Of a stretch of 64,000 nucleotides of DNA, positions 8,998 to 18,252 are shown piece after piece (positions within the stretch are counted from its first letter, which is position 1; each line of letters opens with the position of its first letter). The notes beneath the pieces were generated by a model, which did no database searches, was not told the DNA's origin, and worked only from the letters and a program-made list of their open reading frames with translations. This stretch comes from Shewanella waksmanii ATCC BAA-643. Its GTDB lineage: Bacteria > Pseudomonadota > Gammaproteobacteria > Enterobacterales > Shewanellaceae. Made by a program: the position numbers and the translations under genes. The stretch lies in the NCBI RefSeq assembly GCF_000518805.1, contig NZ_JAEH01000035.1:1-64000 (forward strand), read 5' to 3'.

Positions 8998-9744
8998 ATG
9001 AAAAATATTATTTGCGATATCGATGGTGTTTTACTGCACAACAATCAACTCATTCCTGGCAGCGATACTTTTATCCACCGCATTGTAGAGCAAGGCAATC
9101 CACTGGTCATTCTCACCAATTATCCAGTACAAACGGGTAAAGATTTACAAAACCGTTTGGGCGCAGCAGGTATTAATGTGCCCGAAGAGTGCTTTTATAC
9201 TGCCGCCATGGCAACGGCTGACTTTCTTAAACATCAAAGCGGTAGCAAAGCCTATGTGATTGGTGAAGGAGCCTTGACCCACGAACTATACAAGGCTGGG
9301 TTTACCATTACCGATATCAATCCTGACTTTGTGATTGTGGGTGAAACACGTTCTTACAACTGGGATATGATCCATAAAGCGGCACAATTTGTCGCCAATG
9401 GCGCACGATTTATTGCAACCAACCCTGATACCCATGGTCCTGCGCATAGCCCAGCTTGCGGCGCATTATGTGCACCAATCGAGCGAATCACTGGTCGCAA
9501 ACCATTTTATGTAGGTAAACCAAGCAGTTGGATCATTCGCTCAGCATTGAACCATATTGATGGCCATAGCGAAAATACAGTCATCATTGGCGATAATATG
9601 CGCACAGATATTTTGGCGGGGTTTCAAGCAGGCCTTGAAACTATTTTGGTTACCAGCGGTGTGAGTCAAATTAGCGACATCGATAAAGAGCCTTTTAGAC
9701 CTAACCATATCTTTGATTGCGCCGGTGACATTGATATTGTCTAA
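8998..9744 (+). CDS. nagD: HAD-superfamily nucleotide phosphatase NagD
   Basis: NagD is a class IIA HAD phosphatase that hydrolyses nucleoside monophosphates, UMP best in E. coli. The 248-residue product starts MKNIICDIDGVLL, aligning with the E. coli start. AGAAGG lies 5 bases before the ATG at 8998; an ATG at 8980 adds six residues and is less likely. The HAD motifs are visible: DIDGV (nucleophile Asp), LTNYP (motif II), GKPSSWIIR (motif III Lys) and GDNMRTDI (motif IV). Very long stretches match what I recall of E. coli NagD. Here it is not beside nag genes, so a link to N-acetylglucosamine use is not supported. Confidence 0.92.
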   Translation: MKNIICDIDGVLLHNNQLIPGSDTFIHRIVEQGNPLVILTNYPVQTGKDLQNRLGAAGINVPEECFYTAAMATADFLKHQSGSKAYVIGEGALTHELYKAGFTITDINPDFVIVGETRSYNWDMIHKAAQFVANGARFIATNPDTHGPAHSPACGALCAPIERITGRKPFYVGKPSSWIIRSALNHIDGHSENTVIIGDNMRTDILAGFQAGLETILVTSGVSQISDIDKEPFRPNHIFDCAGDIDIV

Positions 9745-9967
9745 GCCATAGCACGCAGGCAACCACACGGGCTTGCCTGCGTTTCACCACTGATTTTTCA
9801 CGTTAATTCCCTCACGCGCAATATTGCGTAACAATTTAGTAAACTGTGCACGTTGCATCATAGCAAGGTGTTCGGTCATGATAGCCTACAACCGCATAGA
9901 CGGTGTCTACAGATAAAAATCGATAATTAAAAACAACAAAAAATAATAATATTTTACGGGAATAAAC

Positions 9968-11611
9968 ATGCGACATATTATACCTCTTTGCGCTGCAATG
10001 GTTGTCAGTGCATGCAGTCAAGGTAGCTCAGATACAGGCAGCGAACATTTCACTCCAAACTTTGATGACCAACGATTTAGAGATGATATCCAAATTCTCT
10101 CTAGCGACCGATTTGAAGGGCGCGCGCCCACCACTCATGGTGAAAAACTCACTTTAGACTATCTGAGTAATGCTTTTGCACAAGCCGGGTTAGTCGGCGC
10201 CAATCAGGGCAGCTTTCTACAAGCTGTACCTATGGTCAGTTATACCGCATCTGAAAATCAGTCGATCACAATGGCGGGTATCGATTTAAGCTACCGTAAA
10301 GACATCGTTCTGAGTAGTCGTCACCAAAATGAGCAGATTGACATTAGCCAGGCTCCGCTGGTGTTTGTGGGTTATGGGGTTAATGCACCAGAATATGATT
10401 GGAACGATTACCAAGGGATCGACATGAAAGGCAAGATTGCCATTATGCTCGTCAATGATCCTGGTTTCGCTCAGCCAGAGTTATCACGGTTTAATGTCAA
10501 AGCCATGACCTACTACGGCCGCTGGAGTTATAAATTTGAAGAGGCTAGCCGACAAGGTGCGTTAGGCGCAATTATCATTCACGACACCAAACCCGCATCG
10601 TACCCATGGTCGGTGGTAGAAAACAGCTGGACTGGCCCACAACAAGATTTAGTCCTCAGCCAAGAAGTCATGGATCAGCGTGTGCAGATCGAAGGCTGGA
10701 TTCAGCTACCACAAGCCCAAGCCTTATTTAGCAAAGCGGGTTTATCTTTAGACACCTTAATGGACCGCGCCGCTGCTGCGCCGATCGCCATCGATTTGAA
10801 CCAAACGGCCGACATTGCGTTTGCTAACAGTGCGACCTTTACCGACAGCTATAATGTGGTCGCGACACTACCAGGAAAAGCCGCTGCTGATGAACATGTA
10901 TTGTTCACTGCCCATTGGGACCATATCGGCGTTGATGATAGCAAGCAAGGTGACAAGATATACAATGGTGCATTAGATAACGCCTCTGGTACTGCAGGCA
11001 TTCTAGAAATTGCCCGTCAGTTTTCTCAACAAGCAAAGCAAGGCCACCCGAACGATCGCTCAATTACCTTTATAGCCACCACAGGTGAAGAACAAGGCTT
11101 GCTTGGTTCACGCTACTATGCTGCTAACCCTATTTACCCTATCGACAAATCTGTTGCCGTATTCAATTTAGATAGCACCAATGTTTACGGAAAAACCAAG
11201 GACTATACGATTGTGGGTAAAGGTAAATCAGAACTTGAGACTTACCTTGAAGCCGCGCTGGTGAGTCAAAACCGAACCGCTGTTAGTGAGAGAAATCCCC
11301 AATCCGGTGGTTTTTTCCGCTCAGACCATTTCAGTTTTGCACAAAAAGGGGTACCTGCAGTATTTGCCGGTGGCGGAACCCAGCCCATTGACGAGGCGAC
11401 TGCGGCTTATAAAGCGGCGATGAAGCAAAAAATGAAGGGCTGTTATCACAATGTCTGTGATGAATATCGTGCCGATTGGGATCTTTCAGGTGCATTGCAA
11501 GATCTCGCCATTTACTATCAAGTGGCGCATCAGCTTGCCAATAGTAGTGATTGGCCAGGTTATTACCCCGCTACAGAATTTCATCACCTAAGACCGGCCA
11601 AACAAGAGTAA
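9968..11611 (+). CDS. M28-family metallo-aminopeptidase lipoprotein with PA domain
   Basis: This 547-residue zinc peptidase probably removes N-terminal residues from peptides at the cell envelope. The N-terminus MRHIIPLCAAMVVSACSQ ends in a lipobox (VSAC), so the mature protein should be a lipoprotein. A protease-associated domain precedes the catalytic domain (about 110-230). Co-catalytic zinc residues are seen in HWDHIGVD (about 315), GALDNASG (about 336), TGEEQG (about 373), FNLDSTN (about 400) and RSDHFSF (about 452). All are intact. It stands alone with a hairpin terminator downstream; no partner genes suggest a specific substrate. Confidence 0.9.
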   Translation: MRHIIPLCAAMVVSACSQGSSDTGSEHFTPNFDDQRFRDDIQILSSDRFEGRAPTTHGEKLTLDYLSNAFAQAGLVGANQGSFLQAVPMVSYTASENQSITMAGIDLSYRKDIVLSSRHQNEQIDISQAPLVFVGYGVNAPEYDWNDYQGIDMKGKIAIMLVNDPGFAQPELSRFNVKAMTYYGRWSYKFEEASRQGALGAIIIHDTKPASYPWSVVENSWTGPQQDLVLSQEVMDQRVQIEGWIQLPQAQALFSKAGLSLDTLMDRAAAAPIAIDLNQTADIAFANSATFTDSYNVVATLPGKAAADEHVLFTAHWDHIGVDDSKQGDKIYNGALDNASGTAGILEIARQFSQQAKQGHPNDRSITFIATTGEEQGLLGSRYYAANPIYPIDKSVAVFNLDSTNVYGKTKDYTIVGKGKSELETYLEAALVSQNRTAVSERNPQSGGFFRSDHFSFAQKGVPAVFAGGGTQPIDEATAAYKAAMKQKMKGCYHNVCDEYRADWDLSGALQDLAIYYQVAHQLANSSDWPGYYPATEFHHLRPAKQE

Positions 11612-11673
11612 CGGGCTTAATGCCGACCCAATGTGATAAGCAGTATTGCCGATAAGCGAAATTATCACCTTTA

Positions 11674-11703
11674 CAATAAGCGCCATAATGGCGCTTATTG
11701 TTT
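11674..11703 (+). terminator. Hairpin terminator of the M28 peptidase gene
   Basis: The perfect stem CAATAAGCGCC / GGCGCTTATTG with a 5-base loop is followed by TTTAATAATT. The stem is strong but the T run is short. Confidence 0.65.
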
Positions 11704-11852
11704 AATAATTAGTCAACCAATCAAAAGACAGCTCAAATTACTAAAATTATTAACCAAACAGCAGTTTTTTAAGTCACATTGATAAATAACCAATCAAGCT
11801 GGCAATCAACACCGAAAAATCAAACATACCCCAACAAATCCCACTAAAAATT

Positions 11853-11894
11853 ATTGATAATACATTTTTGAAACCACAAAAATGGATTATCAAT
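11853..11894. repeat. 18-bp inverted repeat in the asnB upstream region
   Basis: The arms ATTGATAATACATTTTTG (11853-11870) and CAAAAATGGATTATCAAT (11877-11894) pair with one mismatch across a 6-base loop. It lies 114 bases before the asnB start and lacks a T run, so it is more likely an operator or mRNA leader hairpin than a terminator. Confidence 0.7.
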
Positions 11895-12007
11895 GCAAAA
11901 CACCCTGTAAATACTCAATTTTTATCAATTTGATATTTGGCAATTGAGCAAAATGCTGTCACAGTAACAACCAATACAGATTTATAGAGTTTTGTTGGGA
12001 GTGCCAT

Positions 12008-13666
12008 ATGTGTTCAGTATTTTCTATCTTAGATATCCAATCAGACGCAGCACCGCTGCGCCAAGTAGCCTTGGAAATGTCCAAACTGCTACGCCACCGC
12101 GGCCCAGACTGGTCAGGTATTTATAGCTGCGATAACGCAATACTAGCCCATGAACGTCTAGCAATTGTCGATGTTGCTAACGGCGCGCAACCACTTATTA
12201 GCCAAGATGAACAAATCATTTTAGCGGTCAATGGCGAAATCTATAACCATAAAGAACTCAAATCGCAACTTGGCGAAAAGTACGCCTACCAAACTAACTC
12301 AGACTGCGAAGTTATTTTAGCGTTGTACCAAGAGTATGGCGTAGACTTCCTCGATAAGCTGAACGGCATTTTCGCTTTTGTGCTCTATGACAAGAGCAAA
12401 GATGAATACTTAATTGGCCGTGACCATATGGGAATTATTCCGCTTTACACTGGCCGCGACGCCGAAGGCAACTTTTATGTCGCATCTGAGATGAAAGCAT
12501 TGATGCCTGTTTGTAAAACAGTAGAAGAGTTTAAGCCGGGACATTACCTAACTAAATCGGGCTACCAACACTATTATCAACGCGATTGGCAAGAATATGC
12601 TGCCGTAGCAGACAATGAAGCCAGTGTTGAACAGTTAAGAGAAGCACTAGAAGCGGCCGTGAAGCGCCAATTGATGTCTGATGTCCCTTATGGTGTGTTG
12701 CTTTCTGGCGGACTGGATTCATCGGTTATCTCAGCGATTACGCAAACCTTTGCCAAGCGCCGTATTGAAGATGATGGCGAAAGTAGCGCCTGGTGGCCAC
12801 AGTTGCATTCATTTGCAGTAGGCCTCGAAGGGGCTCCAGATCTGGCCGCAGCGCAAAAAGTTGCCGATGCCATTGGCACGATTCACCACGAGATCACTTT
12901 TACCTTCCAAGATGGACTAGACGCCATTAAAGATGTGATCTATCACCTTGAAACCTATGATGTTACCACTATTCGCGCCGCGACCCCTATGTATCTGATG
13001 GCACGTAAAATTAAGGCCATGGGCATAAAAATGGTACTTTCTGGTGAAGGCGCGGATGAGTTATTCGGTGGCTACCTGTATTTCCATAAAGCGCCGAATG
13101 CCCAAGCGTTCCACGAAGAACTGGTACGTAAGCTGGATAAGCTACACCTATTTGATTGCTTACGAGCAAACAAAGCCATGGCAGCTTGGGGATTGGAAGC
13201 CCGTGTACCTTTCCTAGACAAAGAGTTCATTGATACCGCAATGCGCATCAACCCTGAAGCGAAAATGTCAAAAGATGGCAAGATTGAAAAGCACATATTA
13301 CGTCAAGCCTTTGAGCATAAACTTCCACAGGAAGTCGCTTGGCGCCAGAAAGAGCAATTTAGTGATGGCGTGGGGTACTCCTGGATTGATGGTCTAAAAG
13401 ATCACGCCGCTGAACAGGTTGATGATCTGCAACTGGCTAACGCGAAATTCCGCTTCCCTTACAACACACCTGAAACCAAAGAAGCTTACTTCTACCGTGT
13501 GTTCTTTGAGGAGCATTTCCCATTAGCAAGCGCAGCAGAGACAGTACCCGGAGGGAAATCTGTCGCCTGCTCAACACCTGAAGCACTAGCATGGGATGAA
13601 AGCCTACAAGGCATTATTGACCCATCAGGGCGTGCTGTTCAATCTGTACACGAAAGCGCGTACTAA
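12008..13666 (+). CDS. asnB: Asparagine synthase B (glutamine-hydrolysing)
   Basis: AsnB makes asparagine from aspartate, glutamine and ATP. The 552-residue protein starts MCSVFS, so removal of Met exposes the Cys nucleophile of the N-terminal glutaminase domain. LRHRGPDWSGIY and AVNGEIYNH belong to that domain. The synthetase domain carries the PP-loop LLSGGLDSSVI (about 232-242) and LSGEGADELFGGYLYF. Length matches the E. coli enzyme. The ATG follows TGGGAG. It is transcribed alone from a long A+T-rich leader. Confidence 0.96.
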   Translation: MCSVFSILDIQSDAAPLRQVALEMSKLLRHRGPDWSGIYSCDNAILAHERLAIVDVANGAQPLISQDEQIILAVNGEIYNHKELKSQLGEKYAYQTNSDCEVILALYQEYGVDFLDKLNGIFAFVLYDKSKDEYLIGRDHMGIIPLYTGRDAEGNFYVASEMKALMPVCKTVEEFKPGHYLTKSGYQHYYQRDWQEYAAVADNEASVEQLREALEAAVKRQLMSDVPYGVLLSGGLDSSVISAITQTFAKRRIEDDGESSAWWPQLHSFAVGLEGAPDLAAAQKVADAIGTIHHEITFTFQDGLDAIKDVIYHLETYDVTTIRAATPMYLMARKIKAMGIKMVLSGEGADELFGGYLYFHKAPNAQAFHEELVRKLDKLHLFDCLRANKAMAAWGLEARVPFLDKEFIDTAMRINPEAKMSKDGKIEKHILRQAFEHKLPQEVAWRQKEQFSDGVGYSWIDGLKDHAAEQVDDLQLANAKFRFPYNTPETKEAYFYRVFFEEHFPLASAAETVPGGKSVACSTPEALAWDESLQGIIDPSGRAVQSVHESAY

Positions 13667-13679
13667 CACCGCATATTAT

Positions 13680-13717
13680 CTAAGCTGGCTGGTAATCGAT
13701 TGTTGCCGCCAGCTTAG
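13680..13717. repeat. 10-bp inverted repeat between convergent asnB and methyltransferase genes
   Basis: CTAAGCTGGC and GCCAGCTTAG pair perfectly across an 18-base loop. The convergent position suggests a bidirectional terminator, though no T run follows on either side. Confidence 0.45.
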
Positions 13718-13721
13718 GTGA

Positions 13722-14432
13722 TCATTTAGTCACTTTTTCCACTATCATATAGGCATGTAACTCTGGGTGTTGATCAAACTCCAAATGCCGCAATTGACAC
13801 CCTAATGTATTAAACAGCCCAACAAAACCAGCGGTGCCTAAAGATGAGTAATACACTTGTTGCCCCATCGCATCATCAACATGTTCGCCCGCTTGCTCAG
13901 TGCCACCAAAAGAGAAAATAAACACCCCGCCATCCGTCAGGCTATTTACAATATGGGTCAACACCTTAGCTTGCTCGGTTAACGGAACGTGCCAAATGCT
14001 ATCCCAAGCGATAATCAAATCATATTGCTGCGACAATGGTTGCAGACAAATGTCGGCTTGAATAAAGTCGACGTCAGTAAGCTCTAGTGCAATATGGCGT
14101 TGTTTAGCTAAACGGAGCATTTGCGTCGAAATGTCTAGACCTGTGACTTTAAATTGATGTTCATCTAGCAACTGACTAAATCGCCCAGTGCAACCACAAC
14201 CAATATCTATTGCAGTTAAAAACTTCCTGGTCATCGGTGACGTTTGAGCTGCAGTGTCGGTATCTCCATCGGCAGCGCTACTAGCTAAGTCACTGGGTGG
14301 CAGCTTAGTTTTGTGACTAACAAACCCGATAGCTTTATTTAACGCACTAAGGCCATTTTGATGATTAAAGCTATCTTTGCTCCAAAGGTGAGTCAGCCGA
14401 TCGTAAGCTGCGGCAATTTCAATAGGCTTCAT
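13722..14432 (-). CDS. Class I SAM-dependent methyltransferase
   Basis: The 236-residue product has the Rossmann methyltransferase pattern. Motif I is AIDIGCGCTGRFSQLL, an acidic post-I residue lies in VTGLDISTQML, motif II region is QYDLIIAWDSIWHVP, and GGVFIFSFGG follows. The substrate is unknown. I start at 14432 because AGGGGA lies 5 bases before this ATG; an upstream in-frame start would add 30 residues of unconvincing sequence overlapping yjdM's end. A 30-residue polar insert (TKLPPSDLASSAADGDTDTA) before motif I is unusual. It lies downstream of yjdM on the same strand, possibly co-transcribed. Confidence 0.8.
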   Translation of the reverse strand: MKPIEIAAAYDRLTHLWSKDSFNHQNGLSALNKAIGFVSHKTKLPPSDLASSAADGDTDTAAQTSPMTRKFLTAIDIGCGCTGRFSQLLDEHQFKVTGLDISTQMLRLAKQRHIALELTDVDFIQADICLQPLSQQYDLIIAWDSIWHVPLTEQAKVLTHIVNSLTDGGVFIFSFGGTEQAGEHVDDAMGQQVYYSSLGTAGFVGLFNTLGCQLRHLEFDQHPELHAYMIVEKVTK

Positions 14433-14505
14433 GATATCCCCTGTAAATTGCAGTTGAATTGGAAGGCCGTCATCACAGCCAAACCATGTTGATTGCCGCC
14501 ATCTA

Positions 14506-14841
14506 TCAAGCCTTTTTGACAAACTTAGCGGTAATTAATATCTCTCCCGCACCATCAACACGGCAATCAAGTTGATGATCTTTGCTATCGAATATTCGCC
14601 TTATCAACGCTTTGGTGCCAATCTTCAATCCGTGGGAACTACCTTTTACCTTTAAATCTTTCGCCAGTGTCACTTTATCGCCTTCGGCAAGCAAAGTTCC
14701 ATTGGCATCTTTGACCTGTATCAGCTCCTCTTCATCGCTCTCTAGTGGGTCCCATTCATGGGCACACTCAGGGCAGATCATCAGCTGTTGGTCCTGATAC
14801 ACAAACGCTGACTGGCAATGAGGACATGGGGGTAACGACAT
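14506..14841 (-). CDS. yjdM: Zinc-ribbon protein YjdM (PhnA family)
   Basis: The 111-residue protein has an N-terminal zinc ribbon (CPHCQSAF, then MICPECAHEW) and the characteristic PhnA C-terminal domain (VKDANGTLLAEGDKVTLAKD, then LKVKGSS). It closely resembles E. coli YjdM. Despite the old name PhnA it is not the phosphonoacetate hydrolase, and its role is unclear. I start at MSLPPCPHC (14841), matching the family; the longer frame adds 22 hydrophobic residues with no support. The methyltransferase gene follows 73 bases downstream. Confidence 0.9.
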   Translation of the reverse strand: MSLPPCPHCQSAFVYQDQQLMICPECAHEWDPLESDEEELIQVKDANGTLLAEGDKVTLAKDLKVKGSSHGLKIGTKALIRRIFDSKDHQLDCRVDGAGEILITAKFVKKA

Positions 14842-14981
14842 GAAATTTCCTATAAAAATAAAAACTAACTTACTGCAGATAACAATCACTAGGTGACACA
14901 TACCCAACTTAGCTCATCACTAATGTATGAGCCATACAAGCGGTATAAGGAGCACCATTGCCCCGTCAATTAGAATCTTAT

Positions 14982-15458
14982 CTACTGATACCGCGCTGCA
15001 CTAATGAACTCACCAAACGATTCGCACCAAATGATAACGCTTGTGTAGTCTGCCGGCTCAATGTTATCCGCAATAGGCACGATAAAATTACTAAAAGTCT
15101 TCACCGGCCCGACATTGACCATCGTCGATTTTAAACGTTTGAAATCGGCTTCTGTTTCGACAAACTCTGGAGATAAGTACAAACGATAATCTGGCCCCGG
15201 TGCTAATGAGCCCAATAAAGAGATAGATTCAGCGCCTATTACAATTCGCCCCTCGCCCCAATGCAACATATCACTGTCGACTAAATCACGCCTTAGTTCG
15301 GCCTCAAAGCGAACCTCACGCGCTAATTGTTGTATAACTTGATCTTTAGGTGCCTCAGGCGCTGTTAGAATAGGCAACGCATATATCCCAGCAGCAAAGC
15401 CCATCATGGCAATGATGGCGTGACTGATAAGCAAGAGAACGACGACAATTGGCTTCAT
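14982..15458 (-). CDS. DM13-domain membrane-anchored protein
   Basis: The 158-residue protein has one N-terminal membrane anchor or signal segment (about 5-30), then a DM13 domain (about 50-157). The domain ends in the characteristic VIIWCESFGEFISAARY. DM13 domains carry a conserved Cys (here in IWCESF) and have been proposed to act in electron transfer or hydroxylation. Function in bacteria is not settled. No redox partner is adjacent; it sits alone between yjdM and the RCC1-like gene. Confidence 0.8.
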   Translation of the reverse strand: MKPIVVVLLLISHAIIAMMGFAAGIYALPILTAPEAPKDQVIQQLAREVRFEAELRRDLVDSDMLHWGEGRIVIGAESISLLGSLAPGPDYRLYLSPEFVETEADFKRLKSTMVNVGPVKTFSNFIVPIADNIEPADYTSVIIWCESFGEFISAARYQ

Positions 15459-15607
15459 TTACTACGCTTTAGCAACAGGGAATTTAGTCAGTTAAAATAG
15501 CCCATTGCCAAAGCGATTTAAAGTGGCTTAGCACCAATATCGAAAAATATAAAGCTGACTTATGGGACTCGAATCAATGATACGATCCAAATGATGATTG
15601 GCTAACA

Positions 15608-17053
15608 TTATTGTTTTCCGCCATGATCTGAATTTCCCCAAGCAATGATGCTGTTATCAGATTTTATAGCGGCAAAAGCACTCCCGCCTTCTCCCCGAGA
15701 TGGAACAACATCAATCACTTCAGTCAATGCTGAACTCGCTTTAGCACACGAGACGAAATCGACTTGTTTTTCACACAAAGGGTCTCCACCATTGCTAGCA
15801 TCACCCCAAGTGAGAACATTGCCACTGGCAGTTATCGCAGCAAAGGCTTGATTATTGCCAACGATGGAAACCACATCGCTTAACTCAGCTTTTGCTGGAG
15901 AACAGTCGCTGAAAGGTGTATTAATGTCACAGTATGGATCACCGCCAGTGCTATCATTCCCCCAGGCGACGACCTTCCCGCCTTCTGTTATAGCTGCATA
16001 AGCTCCGCTATTTCCAGCAATGTCGGTCACCCCGACCAATTGACTTTGAACGTCGCTGCTGTTTCCACCTTTGGTGCTATTTCCCCAGCTAACCGCACTG
16101 CCATCAGATTTTATCGCAACAAAAGACTCCCCATTGGTCACAATGTCGATAACGTTGGTTAACTCAGACGAAGCTGGCGTACAAAATGAAAAAAAGCCAT
16201 CATCACAATGTGGATCGCCACCATAATCCTTGTTCCCCCATGATATGACATCTCCCGATCCTGTTAGTGCAGAAAAAGCTGCTTCACTAGCAATAATATC
16301 AACAACATCATTAAGTTCACTTGCGACTGAACTTGCATCTCCTCCAGAGCCTTCATTACCCCATACAACTACGGTTCCATCTCGCTTTAATGCAGCAAAA
16401 GCACTTCCAGTTGCAGTAATACTTATCACGTCATGAAGATCACCACTCACAGTCCCAGAATCGCCACCATTATATGGATTGCCCCATGTGATCACTGTTC
16501 CATCGAGCTTAATAGCTGCAAAGGCGCCCCCGCCATTGTTATAGCTTGCAGTGATACTACTAATATTCTCCAGAGTTTGACCTCCATTATGCGCCCCCCA
16601 GTCGCTAGCGCCCCAAAGCACAACCGTACCATCTTGTTTCATCGCTGCGAATGCCCCGCCATTCGTGGCGCTAGTTGTCACTATTTGAGACACATTGTTC
16701 AGTTGCCTTTTTATTTCATCATAGCCAACATCAAAATTCTCCATTCCCCAAAAATTAACACTACCACTCCCGTTAACGGTCGCAAATGCATCACTTATTG
16801 AAGCAACCTGAATCACATCTTTCGGTTCATTTGCGACTCCTCGACATGGAAAGCCGCAGTGTATGTTGCCTCCATAGTGCTCATTCCCCCAAGCAGTGAT
16901 TGTTCCATCAGCATGCAACGCTACAAAAGCATTGCCATTTGACGCTACTGTAGGTGGGGAATCGAGTGAAACTTCATTGTCTGAAGAATCATTACAACCC
17001 GATATGGATAAAACTATTGCAACACAACTTACTAAGCTGATTACTCTATGCAT
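15608..17053 (-). CDS. RCC1-like repeat lipoprotein
   Basis: The 481-residue protein begins with a signal peptide ending in the lipobox ISGC, then an acidic serine linker. It is almost entirely built of ten repeats of about 45-50 residues. Each centres on a WG core such as GTVVVWGNEGSGG, preceded by an FAAI/L-K-x-DG segment. This is the RCC1 beta-propeller pattern; no catalytic motif is visible. Four repeats carry paired cysteines in the loop after GG (for example GGDPHC...FC, GGDPYC...DC), suggesting disulfide-pinned surface loops. I prefer the ATG at 17053, 8 bases after AAGGA, over TTG at 17059. A strong CRP-like site lies upstream. Function unknown. Confidence 0.82.
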   Translation of the reverse strand: MHRVISLVSCVAIVLSISGCNDSSDNEVSLDSPPTVASNGNAFVALHADGTITAWGNEHYGGNIHCGFPCRGVANEPKDVIQVASISDAFATVNGSGSVNFWGMENFDVGYDEIKRQLNNVSQIVTTSATNGGAFAAMKQDGTVVLWGASDWGAHNGGQTLENISSITASYNNGGGAFAAIKLDGTVITWGNPYNGGDSGTVSGDLHDVISITATGSAFAALKRDGTVVVWGNEGSGGDASSVASELNDVVDIIASEAAFSALTGSGDVISWGNKDYGGDPHCDDGFFSFCTPASSELTNVIDIVTNGESFVAIKSDGSAVSWGNSTKGGNSSDVQSQLVGVTDIAGNSGAYAAITEGGKVVAWGNDSTGGDPYCDINTPFSDCSPAKAELSDVVSIVGNNQAFAAITASGNVLTWGDASNGGDPLCEKQVDFVSCAKASSALTEVIDVVPSRGEGGSAFAAIKSDNSIIAWGNSDHGGKQ

Positions 17054-17422
17054 TTTCAATGTCCTTAGTACCAGTTACACCCCCCACCGATATTAAACTG
17101 TTTAATTTTTATACATGTGACCCAGATCACTTTTGGTGTTTCAAATTGTATCTAAAACAATAAATTAGCTGTGTATAGCTTCACATCAGAAAATTGGTAG
17201 AGTAATGGCGGCAATAATCCTTCATCCAATTAAATTAAGCAGGATATTGTTAATATTGATGGGACTAACAGGTCAAATTTACGCTAAAATAATACAAGTT
17301 TTATCTATCTTTGAATCGCTATCTAACGAAGCGATTACACTGAGACATTATAAAAAGAAGCAATTATGGAGAACATCTATTCAGACTAAAGAGCTTAACA
17401 AGTCGTCATTGACAGCCAGTGA
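17054..17422. other. Intergenic region upstream of the RCC1-like lipoprotein gene
   Basis: It holds a CRP-type site and a TAATAT -10 candidate (17090-17095) for the minus-strand gene. A doubtful small reading frame at 17205-17426 occupies the rest. Confidence 0.5.
17116..17131 (-). promoter_or_regulatory. CRP-type binding site upstream of the RCC1-like gene
   Basis: TGTGA-CCCAGA-TCACT matches the CRP consensus TGTGA-N6-TCACA in 9 of 10 positions. Its centre is 31 bases upstream of a TAATAT -10 candidate. That puts it near -40, a class II activator position. Confidence 0.7.
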
Positions 17423-17426
17423 CTAA
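17205..17426 (+). CDS. Doubtful small reading frame with a signal-peptide-like start
   Basis: This 73-codon frame starts MAAIILHPIKLSRILLILMG and has a plausible signal-peptidase site after IYA. The remaining 46 residues are polar and unlike anything I recognise. The ribosome-binding site is weak (GTAGAG directly before the ATG), and the 3' end overlaps the convergent binding-protein gene by four bases. It may be a real small secreted protein, a gene remnant or chance. Confidence 0.22.
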   Translation: MAAIILHPIKLSRILLILMGLTGQIYAKIIQVLSIFESLSNEAITLRHYKKKQLWRTSIQTKELNKSSLTASD

Positions 17427-18172
17427 TACCAATCTACGTTTGATTCTATAAACCGTTCAATCTCTTTTTGGAACTCTTGTTCTCGGTAAGCTTGTTCTAT
17501 AGTTCTTTGCAGCTGTATATCTGAAATACTTAACTTATGCTTTCTACTCACACCAAAATAGATTAACCGCTGCTCTTGAAACTGATAAGGGTGTACTTTA
17601 AGTCGTTCTACAAATTGAGGAAATCGACGCTGTAAACTCGCGAGGGTAATTTCTGGGGCGATTAATAGATCGAAGCGTCCTTTAAGCAACATGTTCATCG
17701 CGATGTCGATGCTGTTGACCACGACTTTCCTAAGCTGTTTATCTTGGTCAAACCGTTCAAAGTAAAAAGTGTCACGCGAGACGCCAATGGTGTGTTGATG
17801 CAATGCTTGATATTGATGGATATCAGCGACGGTTAAATCACTGATAAATCGATAGGCGCTATCGAGCCTAAATGGTAAAAAATGTGCATAAGTCATTCGC
17901 TGTGGCTGTTGAATCAAACCGGCGACCATGTCCACATTGCCAGTTTCTAACATACGTAGACAACGGGCAAAATTCGGGCTTTGCTCTATCACCAACTCAT
18001 GATCTATCAACTGTGCGAACAGTCGTGCAGCGACCACATTCTCTCCGGTTACCTGCTCATCTTCAATGATCTGAAACGGCGGGTAATGATCAACACACAA
18101 GCGTAACTTGGGCGCTGCCCAAGCCGGAAAGTTAATCACCACTAGAAATGCTATCCAAGCGCACAGCCTCAA
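17423..18172 (-). CDS. Periplasmic solute-binding protein (SBP_bac_3 family)
   Basis: This is a second lone SBP_bac_3-type protein, about 249 residues. The signal peptide (ending FPAWA) is followed by LRLCVDHYPPFQII, the usual first strand of the family. NVDMVAGLIQQPQRMTYAHF and a central QHTIGVSRDTFYFERF mark the two lobes. The start is uncertain: a GTG at 18199 gives nine more residues, but AGGGGAG lies 8 bases before a TTG at 18172, which I prefer. No transporter genes adjoin. The ligand is unknown. Confidence 0.72.
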   Translation of the reverse strand: MRLCAWIAFLVVINFPAWAAPKLRLCVDHYPPFQIIEDEQVTGENVVAARLFAQLIDHELVIEQSPNFARCLRMLETGNVDMVAGLIQQPQRMTYAHFLPFRLDSAYRFISDLTVADIHQYQALHQHTIGVSRDTFYFERFDQDKQLRKVVVNSIDIAMNMLLKGRFDLLIAPEITLASLQRRFPQFVERLKVHPYQFQEQRLIYFGVSRKHKLSISDIQLQRTIEQAYREQEFQKEIERFIESNVDWY

Positions 18173-18252
18173 ATTGCACAACTCCCCTGTCCTGTTCACG
18201 GTGAGAGCATGACTATTTTTGCATTAAGCTCATCACCAGTACCTGCTAACGA

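Larger units (their letters stand above)
11612..12007. other. Intergenic region upstream of asnB
   Basis: It is A+T rich. Besides the terminator at 11674-11703 it holds the long inverted repeat at 11853-11894, entered separately. I see no reading frame of note. Confidence 0.5.

Noticed and set aside
16433..16801. Plus-strand reading frame of 122 codons
   Set aside because: It is antisense to the RCC1-like repeats and exists because the repeats lack stops in that frame.
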